7,267 nucleotides of DNA, from contig JAGXAA010000049.1 of NCBI GenBank assembly GCA_018971765.1, forward strand, positions 1 through 7,267, read 5' to 3'. How positions within the stretch are numbered: position 1 is the first letter of the stretch; every line of letters starts with the position of its first letter. The stretch is from Patescibacteria group bacterium (lineage in GTDB: Bacteria > Patescibacteriota > Minisyncoccia > Phycocordibacterales > GWA1-40-21). A program made the position numbers and the translations under genes. Below are positions 1 to 6,812 of the stretch, one piece after another. Under the pieces are notes generated by a model. It was not told the origin of the DNA, did no database searches, and was given only the letters and a program-made list of their open reading frames with translations.

Positions 1-262
1 TGAATCAATTATACCGGGCGGAACTGGCAAAGGTGCGGGCGATCATAAAGTACTTTACGATTATAAAATCATCTCCGAGAATCTTCAGAGAGCGGGGTTT
101 GAAACAAAACCGCTGGAATATTGGGATGAAAACGGAAAATTCCACCATGAAGATTGGGAGGATGATGATGGATTCATAATCCGTTCAAGACAATATGATC
201 CTAGAAATAAGAATGGGGCTTTAAAATATACTTCTCTTATAATAGACGCAATCAAACCATAA
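1..262 (+). CDS. SAM-dependent methyltransferase, COG4627-like, C-terminal fragment
   Basis: This is the 3' end of a gene that begins before the window. The first full codon is at base 2 and the stop is TAA at 260-262, leaving 86 residues. The fragment contains GGTGKGAGDHKVLYDY near its start, then AGFETKPLEYWDENGKFH, RSRQYDPRN and YTSLIIDA. From memory, this order is characteristic of the C-terminal half of the small predicted SAM-dependent methyltransferases grouped as COG4627, common in polysaccharide clusters. The SAM-binding Rossmann motifs should lie upstream and cannot be checked here. The substrate is unknown; methylation of a sugar or of a glycan end is an inference from the neighbouring glycosyltransferases. 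A 57-base gap with its own promoter-like box separates it from the next gene. The family call is fairly secure, the biological role is not. Confidence 0.8.
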   Translation, partial: ESIIPGGTGKGAGDHKVLYDYKIISENLQRAGFETKPLEYWDENGKFHHEDWEDDDGFIIRSRQYDPRNKNGALKYTSLIIDAIKP

Positions 263-300
263 CTCTCGACTTGAATAAAGATCATTTGGAAATAATAATT

Positions 301-309
301 TGCTATAAT
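301..309 (+). promoter_or_regulatory. Extended -10 promoter, near-leaderless start of the 650-aa gene
   Basis: The sequence TGCTATAAT gives a perfect TATAAT hexamer (304-309) preceded by the extended -10 TG element with correct one-base spacing. No good -35 hexamer lies 16-18 bases upstream, which is tolerated when TG is present. Transcription would be expected to start near base 316-318, only about 2-4 bases before the ATG at 320. The mRNA would then be leaderless or nearly so, in line with the absence of any Shine-Dalgarno sequence. Confidence 0.55.
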
Positions 310-319
310 TGATTTTAGT

Positions 320-2272
320 ATGATAAAAGAAAAATTAAGAAAAATTATTAGAAAGAAAGCTTATTCTTTCTTGTCTAAAAAGTTAAAACCCGTAAAGACG
401 GAATATTATTCATCAGATGAGATCAACAAAAAAATCGCCCATTTTAAAATAAAGAAGGTCGCTATTTTGGTTGATGAATTAGTTGAATTTAGTTTGTTTA
501 AAAACTTGAAATTTGAAAAAATTGTCGGCTTTTTCAGTTTCAATCTTGACGCTATAGGAACAAAAATAGGAGATTTTGAAATTTTTCCCCTTCTATCCAA
601 TTCAAATATCGATACCGACGGATGGATAATCAGTACAAAAAATGAACTTGCCCCATTCGCATTAAACCGCTATCTGCTTGAGCGCAAAAAAGAAAATCAG
701 ATTATCATACAGCACATAAAACATCTAGACGGAACGAGATATTACTCTTATGTTGATTTTTTCAGCGATGAACAAAAAACTATAATACATATAAACAACT
801 ATTTAAGAAGACTGCATGCCATTCCCTTTCCTTTGGATATTCGTCTGACTTTGAGAGATTGTGAAGGAAAAATTATTGATGCGCGACAGATCATAATTCC
901 TCCAGACTTCATAAAAATAATATCAAGCGATGATTTTCATATTAAGAATTTTGTCGGTTATCTTGAATTGGAATTTGAAATCACTAAGAAGATATCGCCC
1001 TTTCTTCACTATATGGTTGATTATATTTCGCCTGATTTTATAAGCAGCAATCACCAGTCCGGATTAGGTCTGCATCCGGCTAATTCAGCCTTTACAAGAG
1101 GGTACATACCGACGCGAGAAGATGAATCTTTGATCATATGCCTCTTTCAACGTAATTACGAAAAGCCGGTCAAAGTCTCGGCCATTTTGAACTATTTTAC
1201 AGAGGGGGAAAAAATATCGAAAGAAAAAAAATTCAAACCGCTTGAGAAAAATCATATGCTGTATCAGGACATAAAAGAATTGTTCAATGAAATTGATTTC
1301 AGTAAAACAGAATCTCCTTATGTCGTGGTTAAATCAGATCTGCCTCTGCATCGCCCTAATTATTATTACGCCAAAAAAGGCAAGCGGGGATATTTTGACA
1401 CTTCGCACGCGGGACCAGACTTAAAAAAACATGTCGAAAGCACATACGGAGGAATAGCCGAAATAACGGGAGAAGAAAAAAATAAATTGCATAAATTCGG
1501 ATGTGTTGAGATGGACCTGAGACACTACATTTTTCCAAAAGAAGAAAAAATAGAATCTATTATGGCTTTAGGCGATGACACAACCGCGGATATAAAAAAT
1601 TTTACTCTGGAATTTTATGATAATGACGGGAACCTTTATCATTCTTTTGAGACTGAATTCAACTACGAAAAACGAAGGTATTTTAATATTAGCTCATTTC
1701 TTAAAGACAAAGGAATTGATGGTTTCTCGGGATCGGTATCGTTTAGGCCGACAAGATCGAACCAGAAGATTCCCGTGTCAATGAATGGGGTATCAATATT
1801 CAGCCACAAAGATAAACCTTACCACACTAGCACTGCCGCGAGCGGTGCCTCTCCGGACAATATACCTTTTTATTTCCGCGCTGGACCACCAAGCTACAGT
1901 AAGATAAAAAATTCTGTCGGCATAACTGATATTTTTTGCAGAGGCGTTTCTTCCGAGTTTTATGACACATACATCATAATATCTTACTTGAGCGCGAATA
2001 AAAATCTCCGCAATAAAATCAGATATGAAATAGAAATAATAAACTCATTTGGTGAAAGTAAATCCGTGCACAGAAAGATAAACGCCAATGGAACTGATTT
2101 TATCAGGCTCTCCGATCTGGTCGGAGCGACAAATCATAATTCTGAAAATGGTTATTACGCCGTCTGGATTTTTAGCGGAGAAGCCAATCTTTACGCTCAG
2201 CACATACTTTTCCGAAAAAGCGACAATGCCATAGCGGTAGAGCATTGTTATTCGGGAAAATTTGGGATATGA
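320..2272 (+). CDS. Unrecognised 650-aa protein: Rossmann-like head plus four diverged beta modules
   Basis: I do not recognise a named family. Residues 1-25 are very basic. Residues 44-118 (KKVAILVDE, EKIVGFFSF, GWIIST) resemble the beta-alpha-beta layout of the small nucleotide-binding-like domains found in sugar enzymes, but no glycine-rich loop is visible. Residues 152-248, 270-366, 411-511 and 550-646 look like four copies of one module of about 95 residues. Each starts with hydrophobic strands, most have an acidic-Gly turn such as DCEG or DNDG, and each ends with a His-containing signature (SSNHQSG, DTSHAGP, HTSTAASG, EHCYSG). No signal peptide or membrane helix is evident, so it is probably cytoplasmic. 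The start at 320 is supported by the promoter box just upstream, and the stop is TGA. Location in a glycan cluster suggests a role in glycan synthesis or modification, but no function can be assigned. Confidence 0.85.
   Translation: MIKEKLRKIIRKKAYSFLSKKLKPVKTEYYSSDEINKKIAHFKIKKVAILVDELVEFSLFKNLKFEKIVGFFSFNLDAIGTKIGDFEIFPLLSNSNIDTDGWIISTKNELAPFALNRYLLERKKENQIIIQHIKHLDGTRYYSYVDFFSDEQKTIIHINNYLRRLHAIPFPLDIRLTLRDCEGKIIDARQIIIPPDFIKIISSDDFHIKNFVGYLELEFEITKKISPFLHYMVDYISPDFISSNHQSGLGLHPANSAFTRGYIPTREDESLIICLFQRNYEKPVKVSAILNYFTEGEKISKEKKFKPLEKNHMLYQDIKELFNEIDFSKTESPYVVVKSDLPLHRPNYYYAKKGKRGYFDTSHAGPDLKKHVESTYGGIAEITGEEKNKLHKFGCVEMDLRHYIFPKEEKIESIMALGDDTTADIKNFTLEFYDNDGNLYHSFETEFNYEKRRYFNISSFLKDKGIDGFSGSVSFRPTRSNQKIPVSMNGVSIFSHKDKPYHTSTAASGASPDNIPFYFRAGPPSYSKIKNSVGITDIFCRGVSSEFYDTYIIISYLSANKNLRNKIRYEIEIINSFGESKSVHRKINANGTDFIRLSDLVGATNHNSENGYYAVWIFSGEANLYAQHILFRKSDNAIAVEHCYSGKFGI
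773..2257 (+). repeat. Four diverged protein-level repeats of about 95-100 residues
   Basis: The encoded modules are at bases 773-1063, 1127-1417, 1550-1852 and 1967-2257. Shared features are an opening hydrophobic strand (TIIHI, LIICL, IESIM, YIIIS), a strand-turn-strand around DCEGKI, FTEGEKI, DNDGNL or NSFGES, a following short strand, a mid-module Phe/Tyr-rich stretch, and an ending with His close to Ser/Gly. Identity between copies is low and there is no obvious DNA-level repetition, so the duplications would be old. The alignment was made by eye; the module boundaries are approximate and homology is not proven. Confidence 0.45.
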
Positions 2273-2273
2273 T
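2245..2273 (+). promoter_or_regulatory. Candidate sigma-70-type promoter for the Rid-like gene
   Basis: TTGTTA at 2245-2250 (4 of 6 matches to the -35 consensus) and TATGAT at 2268-2273 (5 of 6 to the -10) are separated by exactly 17 bases. The pair lies inside the end of the 650-aa gene and its -10 overlaps that gene's TGA stop. It would give a start near base 2280 and a leader of about 15 bases before the ATG at 2295. Such pairs also arise by chance in AT-rich DNA, so this is only a candidate. Confidence 0.35.
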
Positions 2274-2294
2274 TGGAATTTAATGAAATAAAAG

Positions 2295-3437
2295 ATGACT
2301 AAATATTCTTCATTCACAAGCCCGAATGGGAAAAATGAATATTTTATCTCAATAAATTCCGAAAAAAGTTCGGATTTTTCAAAATGTCTTGAAAATATTT
2401 ACGAATCTTACGTTTCTACTCTCAAAAAATTAGACCTAACGAAAGATACGCAAACATTTTGCCGATTTTACTTGAGCGACATTGCTAATCAGAAGAAACA
2501 ACTTCTAAATTCCAAGATATTTAAATTATCTAAAAATAGCGCTCACTCGATTATCCAACAATGCCCTCTCGACGGCGGAAATATATCGATACTTTCCTAT
2601 CACATAACAGGCGTAGGGAAAAAAGAAAAAATAGAATTTGGAGAAGAATGGAAACACGGACTAAAAGTCAAGGGAGAAAATTATAATTTATACTATACTG
2701 GAAACTTCTTTAGTGAAAATGGCCTTGATTCATTTGAGCAAACGCAAGACATATTTCGTCATTACGATTCTTTCTTAAAAAAAAATAAAATGAATCTTTT
2801 AAATAATGCCGTTAGAACTTGGATATACATAAGTGATATTGATGACAACTACGGCGGAATGGTTAAAGCCAGGAAAAATTATTTTGAAAAAAGAGGATTG
2901 ACTAAAGATACGCGCTACATCGCAAGCACGGGAATTGAGGCGAAACTCAAAGAAAACCACATTCTTGTCTCTATGGATGCGATCTCAATATCGGGACTGG
3001 ACCCTGCTCAAATTGTAAGAATGGAGGCTCGAGAATTTCTCAATCCAACCCATGAGTATGGAGTCACCTTTGAAAGAGGAACGAAAATTGAATTTGGAGA
3101 TCGAACGCATCTCTACATTTCCGGCACCGCAAGCATTAATAACAGAGGAGAAGTCGTCCATATAGGAGATGTTGTCGCTCAAACCAGACGAGCTCTTGAA
3201 AATATAAAGGCATTGCTTAAACCTCACGGCGCAAGCATTAAAGATATGGCCTACCTCATAGTTTACGCTCGCAATGTAACCCAAGCGGAAGAAATTATGA
3301 AGACTATAAAAGATGAAGGGCTTAATCAAATTCCGCTTATTTTCGCGGAAGGAGCGGTTTGCAGACCAGCGTGGCTTGTGGAGATAGAGGGTGTTGCCAT
3401 TATCCCGTCTAAAACAAACTGGCCCAACTTTTATTAA
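2295..3437 (+). CDS. Rid/YjgF-superfamily protein, chorismatase-like two-domain layout
   Basis: The 380-residue protein is far longer than RidA-type proteins (about 130 residues). The second half is clearly Rid-like: VRTWIYISDI (173-182), YGVTFERGT (255-263), YISGTASINNRGEVVHIGD (274-292), then a QTRRALENIKALL helix (296-308) and the end motif VCRPAWLVEIEGVAI (355-369). The first half has FCRFYLSDIANQ (55-66), suggesting a second, degenerate Rid-like domain. Two such domains are the known architecture of chorismatases (FkbO/Hyg5/XanB2), which hydrolyse or rearrange chorismate, so that is the nearest functional guess. Aligned by eye to E. coli RidA, Glu120 corresponds to E363, but Arg105 corresponds to L348, so the usual imine deaminase activity is doubtful. 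It lies 22 bases after the 650-aa gene. The start has no clear ribosome binding site. Superfamily call strong, substrate unknown. Confidence 0.85.
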   Translation: MTKYSSFTSPNGKNEYFISINSEKSSDFSKCLENIYESYVSTLKKLDLTKDTQTFCRFYLSDIANQKKQLLNSKIFKLSKNSAHSIIQQCPLDGGNISILSYHITGVGKKEKIEFGEEWKHGLKVKGENYNLYYTGNFFSENGLDSFEQTQDIFRHYDSFLKKNKMNLLNNAVRTWIYISDIDDNYGGMVKARKNYFEKRGLTKDTRYIASTGIEAKLKENHILVSMDAISISGLDPAQIVRMEAREFLNPTHEYGVTFERGTKIEFGDRTHLYISGTASINNRGEVVHIGDVVAQTRRALENIKALLKPHGASIKDMAYLIVYARNVTQAEEIMKTIKDEGLNQIPLIFAEGAVCRPAWLVEIEGVAIIPSKTNWPNFY

Positions 3438-3457
3438 GTCCCGCCAAAAAATATAAT
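3430..3457 (+). promoter_or_regulatory. Candidate promoter before the glycosyltransferase-FkbM gene
   Basis: A perfect TATAAT lies at 3452-3457 in the 35-base gap between genes. A start near 3464 would leave a leader of roughly 8-9 bases before the ATG at 3473, repeating the short-leader pattern seen before the 650-aa gene. The upstream hexamer TTTATT (3430-3435, 16-base spacer) is a poor -35 match and there is no extended TG, so support rests on the -10 alone. Confidence 0.35.
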
Positions 3458-3472
3458 CTAATTAAAAACAAT

Positions 3473-5062
3473 ATGAATGGGAAAAATCTTTCACCGATTG
3501 CACTGTTTGTTTATAACAGACCTTATCACACCTTAAAGACCCTTGAGAGTCTTAACAATAACCATCTGTCCGATCAATCTTCCCTTTACATATTCTCTGA
3601 TGGACCGAAAATCAACGCGACAGAAGAGGATTTAAATAAAATAAAAGACACAAGAGAAGTCATAAGAAGAAAAAAATGGTGCGGAGAAGTATTTATTGAA
3701 GAATCTGCAGACAACAAAGGACTTGCGGATTGCATAGTGAACGGGGTTACGAAAATAATAAATGAACACGGAAAAGTGATTGTGCTAGAGGATGATTTAG
3801 TAACCTCTCCCTATTTCTTAGACTATATGAATGACGCTCTGAATTTTTACAAAGACGAAAATAAAGTCATGCATATTTCCGGCTATATGTTTCCGGTAAA
3901 AGAAAAGCTGCCTCCAACTTTTTTTTACAACACTGCTTCGTGCTGGGGCTGGGCTACTTGGAAAAGGGCGTGGGACCATTTCGAACCAGACGCCCGACTG
4001 CTTAGAGAAAAAATAGAGAAAGTCGGCTTGGTAAAAAAATTTAACATTGAGGGAACTTACGGTTTTATGAATCAGCTTGAGAGAAATGCAAACGGAACGG
4101 CAAAGACATGGGCGGTGAAATGGTACGCTTCAATATTCCTAAATAACGGCTTATCACTTCATCCATACCCGTCCCTTGTCAACAACATTGGTCATGATGG
4201 CACGGGAGAGCATTATTTAAAATCCGACAAATACAATTGGCCTAAATTAGCCGACAAGATAGAGATAAGTAAAATAGAATTAAAAGAATCTTTGACGGCT
4301 CGAAAAGCGATGAGAAATTTTTACAAAAATATGAGACCATCTTTTATAATTCGACTGAAAAATAAATTGAATAATTTATTTTTCCGTAAAATTAAAATAT
4401 TGACCCTGTTATTAATAAAAACCGCAAGAGAATGGTTACTAAGGGTGCTTGGTTTTTTTATGGGAATTCATTATGTTCCTAGAAACTACCTTTTTAGGGG
4501 TAAATTTGATAGTCAAGACATTATTGTTGATGTTGGGTGCGGATTTGAAGCTGAATTTTCAATGCATATGATAAAAAATTTTGGCCTTAAATCCTTGGGA
4601 ATTGACCCCACGAAGAAACATTTTGATAGTCTAAAAAAAATAGAAAGTACCGGGGGAAAATTCAGACATTATGATCTGGCAATCTCAGCCAATACCGGCA
4701 AGATATTATTCAACGAGAGCGAAAGCAATGAAAGCGGTTCAATTCTTTCTGAACACAAAAATGTCAAGAAGGATAAAATAAAAACTTACAGCGTAAAGAC
4801 TTTCAGTTTAGCTGATCTTCCGGCCTATCTAGGCATGAACAAAATAAAATATCTTAAACTTGATGTGGAAGGAGTGGAATATGAAATAATAAAAAATCTT
4901 AAAAAAGAAGATGTTGATAAATACAGCCAGATATTCATAGAGTTCCACCACCATTGCACCGATTATTCAGTCAAAGACACTTTGGATGCCGTCAGGAAAA
5001 TGATCAAGCTTGGCTTCAAAAAATTCACATTAAACAACCACGATTATTTGTTTTATAAGTAA
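3473..5062 (+). CDS. Bifunctional glycosyltransferase / FkbM-family methyltransferase fusion
   Basis: Two enzymes are joined in 529 residues. Residues 8-250 form a nucleotide-sugar glycosyltransferase domain (GT-A type, GT2/GT13-like): PIALFVYNRP (8-17), YIFSDGP (39-45), the metal- and nucleotide-binding type motif VIVLEDDL (102-109), and the CWGWATWKRAW signature (157-167). Residues 287-335 are a basic, hydrophobic linker. Residues 345-529 form an FkbM-type SAM methyltransferase: VDVGCG (352-357) as the SAM-binding loop, GIDP (376-379) with the ribose-binding acidic residue, and LKLDVEGVEYEII (461-473), the family hallmark. FkbM domains usually O-methylate sugars or related hydroxyls. The likely role is to add a sugar to a glycan and methylate it or a neighbouring residue. 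No signal peptide is visible; the linker may associate with the inner face of the membrane. The start fits the expected N-terminal strand. Sugar donor and methylation site are unknown. Confidence 0.9.
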   Translation: MNGKNLSPIALFVYNRPYHTLKTLESLNNNHLSDQSSLYIFSDGPKINATEEDLNKIKDTREVIRRKKWCGEVFIEESADNKGLADCIVNGVTKIINEHGKVIVLEDDLVTSPYFLDYMNDALNFYKDENKVMHISGYMFPVKEKLPPTFFYNTASCWGWATWKRAWDHFEPDARLLREKIEKVGLVKKFNIEGTYGFMNQLERNANGTAKTWAVKWYASIFLNNGLSLHPYPSLVNNIGHDGTGEHYLKSDKYNWPKLADKIEISKIELKESLTARKAMRNFYKNMRPSFIIRLKNKLNNLFFRKIKILTLLLIKTAREWLLRVLGFFMGIHYVPRNYLFRGKFDSQDIIVDVGCGFEAEFSMHMIKNFGLKSLGIDPTKKHFDSLKKIESTGGKFRHYDLAISANTGKILFNESESNESGSILSEHKNVKKDKIKTYSVKTFSLADLPAYLGMNKIKYLKLDVEGVEYEIIKNLKKEDVDKYSQIFIEFHHHCTDYSVKDTLDAVRKMIKLGFKKFTLNNHDYLFYK

Positions 5063-5079
5063 TAATTTTTTTAAAAAAT

Positions 5080-6042
5080 ATGAGTAAAATTAATATTGCA
5101 ACCATTTTTGATAGAAATTATCTTATCAGGGCTTTGGCTTTCCACGAAGCCATATCCAAATTTAAAAATGAATATGTATTTTGGTTTCTTTGTCTGGATA
5201 AAGATACAAAAGAAATCCTTGAAAAGCTGTCTTTGAACAATGTCATAGCTATGAGTGTTGAAGAAATCGGCGATGAGGAATTATTAAAGACAAGATCAAG
5301 CAGAAGCACTGGTGAATTCGCTTTCACATCCAAACCGTCATGGATAAATTATATTTTTAATAAAATCAAAGATGGCGATACTTTAATATATGCCGACAAC
5401 GATATAATTTATTTCGCGCCGCCTGAAAACATTTTGGAGAGAATGATAAAGAATGGCCATTCAATAGGAGTGACACCTCATAAATTCTCTGAAAAGAAAG
5501 ATTGGATGAATGAAAAAATCGGCAAATATAACGCAGGTCTTATATATTTCATTTCCGATCAAAATTCTCGCTTGTGCGTAAATGAGTGGAGAAAACAATG
5601 CATTGATTGGTGCTACCTTAAATACGATAATGGAAGATTTGGCGATCAGCTGTATATGAATAAATGGCCGGAAAAATATAAAGGGATATATGAAATCCCG
5701 GATAAAGGCGTAAACCTCGGAAGCTGGAATATTTACAATTTCAAGATAACAGAAAGGGGTGGAAACTTTTTTGTTGATGAGGAACCTCTGGTATGCTACC
5801 ATTTTCACCGAATCAAATTTTATATAGCCGGAAACAAAATAAAACCGCTTCCGATATACATATATCATAAGAAACTTTATAATATGTATACTGATATGAT
5901 TGAAAAAGGGTGGGGAAAGATGCTTGCCTTTAATAAGGACTGGAACTATGGTTTTGCGGAAAAACCAGGTGTATTAAGATTAATTAAGCAAAACTTAACT
6001 CGATTTTTAAGGAAAATAAATAGAAATGGACCAGAAGAATAA
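5080..6042 (+). CDS. Glycosyltransferase with Asp-Asn-Asp motif (GT8-like GT-A fold)
   Basis: The 320-residue protein matches, from memory, a family of bacterial glycosyltransferases annotated only as glycosyl transferase or GT8-like. It begins INIATIFDRNYLIRALAFHEAI (split here as residues 4-14 and 15-25), typical of the first strand and helix. LIYADNDIIYF (102-112) holds the DxD-type motif D106-N-D108 that would bind metal and nucleotide sugar. Further family marks are the ECIDWCY-like segment CIDWCYLKYDNGRFGDQ (174-190), NLGSWNIYN (212-220) and CYHFH (239-243). The C-terminus from about 295 is basic and may touch the membrane. It starts 17 bases after the fusion gene and overlaps the next gene by 17 bases, so it is probably co-transcribed with both. 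No Shine-Dalgarno sequence is seen, only an A/T-rich leader. Donor and acceptor sugars cannot be read from sequence; a role in building the glycan of this locus is inferred. Confidence 0.85.
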   Translation: MSKINIATIFDRNYLIRALAFHEAISKFKNEYVFWFLCLDKDTKEILEKLSLNNVIAMSVEEIGDEELLKTRSSRSTGEFAFTSKPSWINYIFNKIKDGDTLIYADNDIIYFAPPENILERMIKNGHSIGVTPHKFSEKKDWMNEKIGKYNAGLIYFISDQNSRLCVNEWRKQCIDWCYLKYDNGRFGDQLYMNKWPEKYKGIYEIPDKGVNLGSWNIYNFKITERGGNFFVDEEPLVCYHFHRIKFYIAGNKIKPLPIYIYHKKLYNMYTDMIEKGWGKMLAFNKDWNYGFAEKPGVLRLIKQNLTRFLRKINRNGPEE

Positions 6043-6787
6043 AAACAAAATACATAAAGAACTTTTGGGATTCGTCAAGAGTAAGGGATATTCAATCACA
6101 AACGAGGTTGAAACGGAAGCGGGACAACTTTCCCAAGTCTTGGAGTCTCAAGATCTCTCTGACATAACTGAAGTTGTTAAATGGCTTGAAGAAAAAAGAA
6201 GAAACTATTCAGTTAAAGTAGATGAAGTCGGGATAAAGGATCTGGATCACTGGCAAGCGCATTCGGATACCGGCAATATAGGCCATAAATCCGGAAAATT
6301 TTTTAATATAATCGGGATACGGGTTCAAGGCGCTAAAGGCAGAGAAGTGCTGTCTTGGACTCAGCCCATAATCAAACAGAATGAATGCGGAATACTCGGA
6401 ATATTGCAAAAAAGAATAAACGGCGTGATGCATTATCTTCTTTACGCCAAGTCAGAGCCGGGAAGCGTCATAAATCCTCAGTTGTCCCCCACCCTTCAAG
6501 CCACCGCGAGCAATTTGGGCAGAGCTCACGGCGGAGCAAAACCTTTATTCGCTGAATATTTTGAAGAAGGAGGCAGAGGCAAGGTAGTGGTCTCCGTCGA
6601 ACAAGTTGAGGACCCGAGCAGGTTCTATCTTAAAACCAACAGATGCATGATAGTAGAAGTCCCTGAGGATGAGCCAATAGAAGCTCCGGAAGATTTTATC
6701 TGGCTCACCCTGCCGCAAATCAAAAAGCTCTTGAAAATAGATAATGCCATAAATGCCTTAGCTAGGGCTGTATTTGGAAGCATATAG
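6026..6787 (+). CDS. NDP-hexose 2,3-dehydratase, single-module (half-length) form
   Basis: The enzyme family (EvaA, TylX3, SpnO) removes water across C2-C3 of an NDP-4-keto-6-deoxyhexose, giving a 3,4-diketo-2,6-dideoxy sugar. Family motifs appear in the expected order: GNIGHKSGKFF (83-93), SWTQPII (110-116), GILGILQKR (122-130), EPG (144-146), QLSPTLQAT (152-160), a partly diverged SVEQVEDPSRF (190-200), NRCMIVE (205-211), FIWLTLPQIKKLL (224-236) and NAINALARAVF (240-250). Described members are about 430-480 residues and carry two such Nudix-like modules from an ancient duplication; this one has 253 residues and one module, with its own start and stop. The ATG at 6026 overlaps the previous gene by 17 bases, suggesting translational coupling; AAGGA lies about 12 bases upstream, too far for a normal site. 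The family call is strong. Whether it acts as a homodimer or with a partner is unknown. Confidence 0.88.
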   Translation: MDQKNKNKIHKELLGFVKSKGYSITNEVETEAGQLSQVLESQDLSDITEVVKWLEEKRRNYSVKVDEVGIKDLDHWQAHSDTGNIGHKSGKFFNIIGIRVQGAKGREVLSWTQPIIKQNECGILGILQKRINGVMHYLLYAKSEPGSVINPQLSPTLQATASNLGRAHGGAKPLFAEYFEEGGRGKVVVSVEQVEDPSRFYLKTNRCMIVEVPEDEPIEAPEDFIWLTLPQIKKLLKIDNAINALARAVFGSI

Positions 6788-6812
6788 AATCAAGATTAGT
6801 CTTTGGCTTTTT

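Noticed and set aside
2270..2302. Read-through of the only TGA stop (10 more codons to a TAA at 2300), as would happen under genetic code 25 used by some CPR bacteria.
   Set aside because: No other gene in the window contains an in-frame TGA across roughly 2,400 codons, whereas code 25 organisms use it as a routine glycine codon. TGA is a normal stop here.
5461..5868. 135-codon open frame on the - strand within the second glycosyltransferase gene.
   Set aside because: The + strand frame has clear glycosyltransferase motifs. The reverse frame has no family features and is an expected shadow of A-rich coding sequence.
6009..6025. AAGGA upstream of the 2,3-dehydratase as a ribosome binding site.
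   Set aside because: The gap to the ATG is about 12 bases, beyond the usual 5-9, and the motif lies in the coding end of the previous gene; overlap-coupled translation is more plausible.
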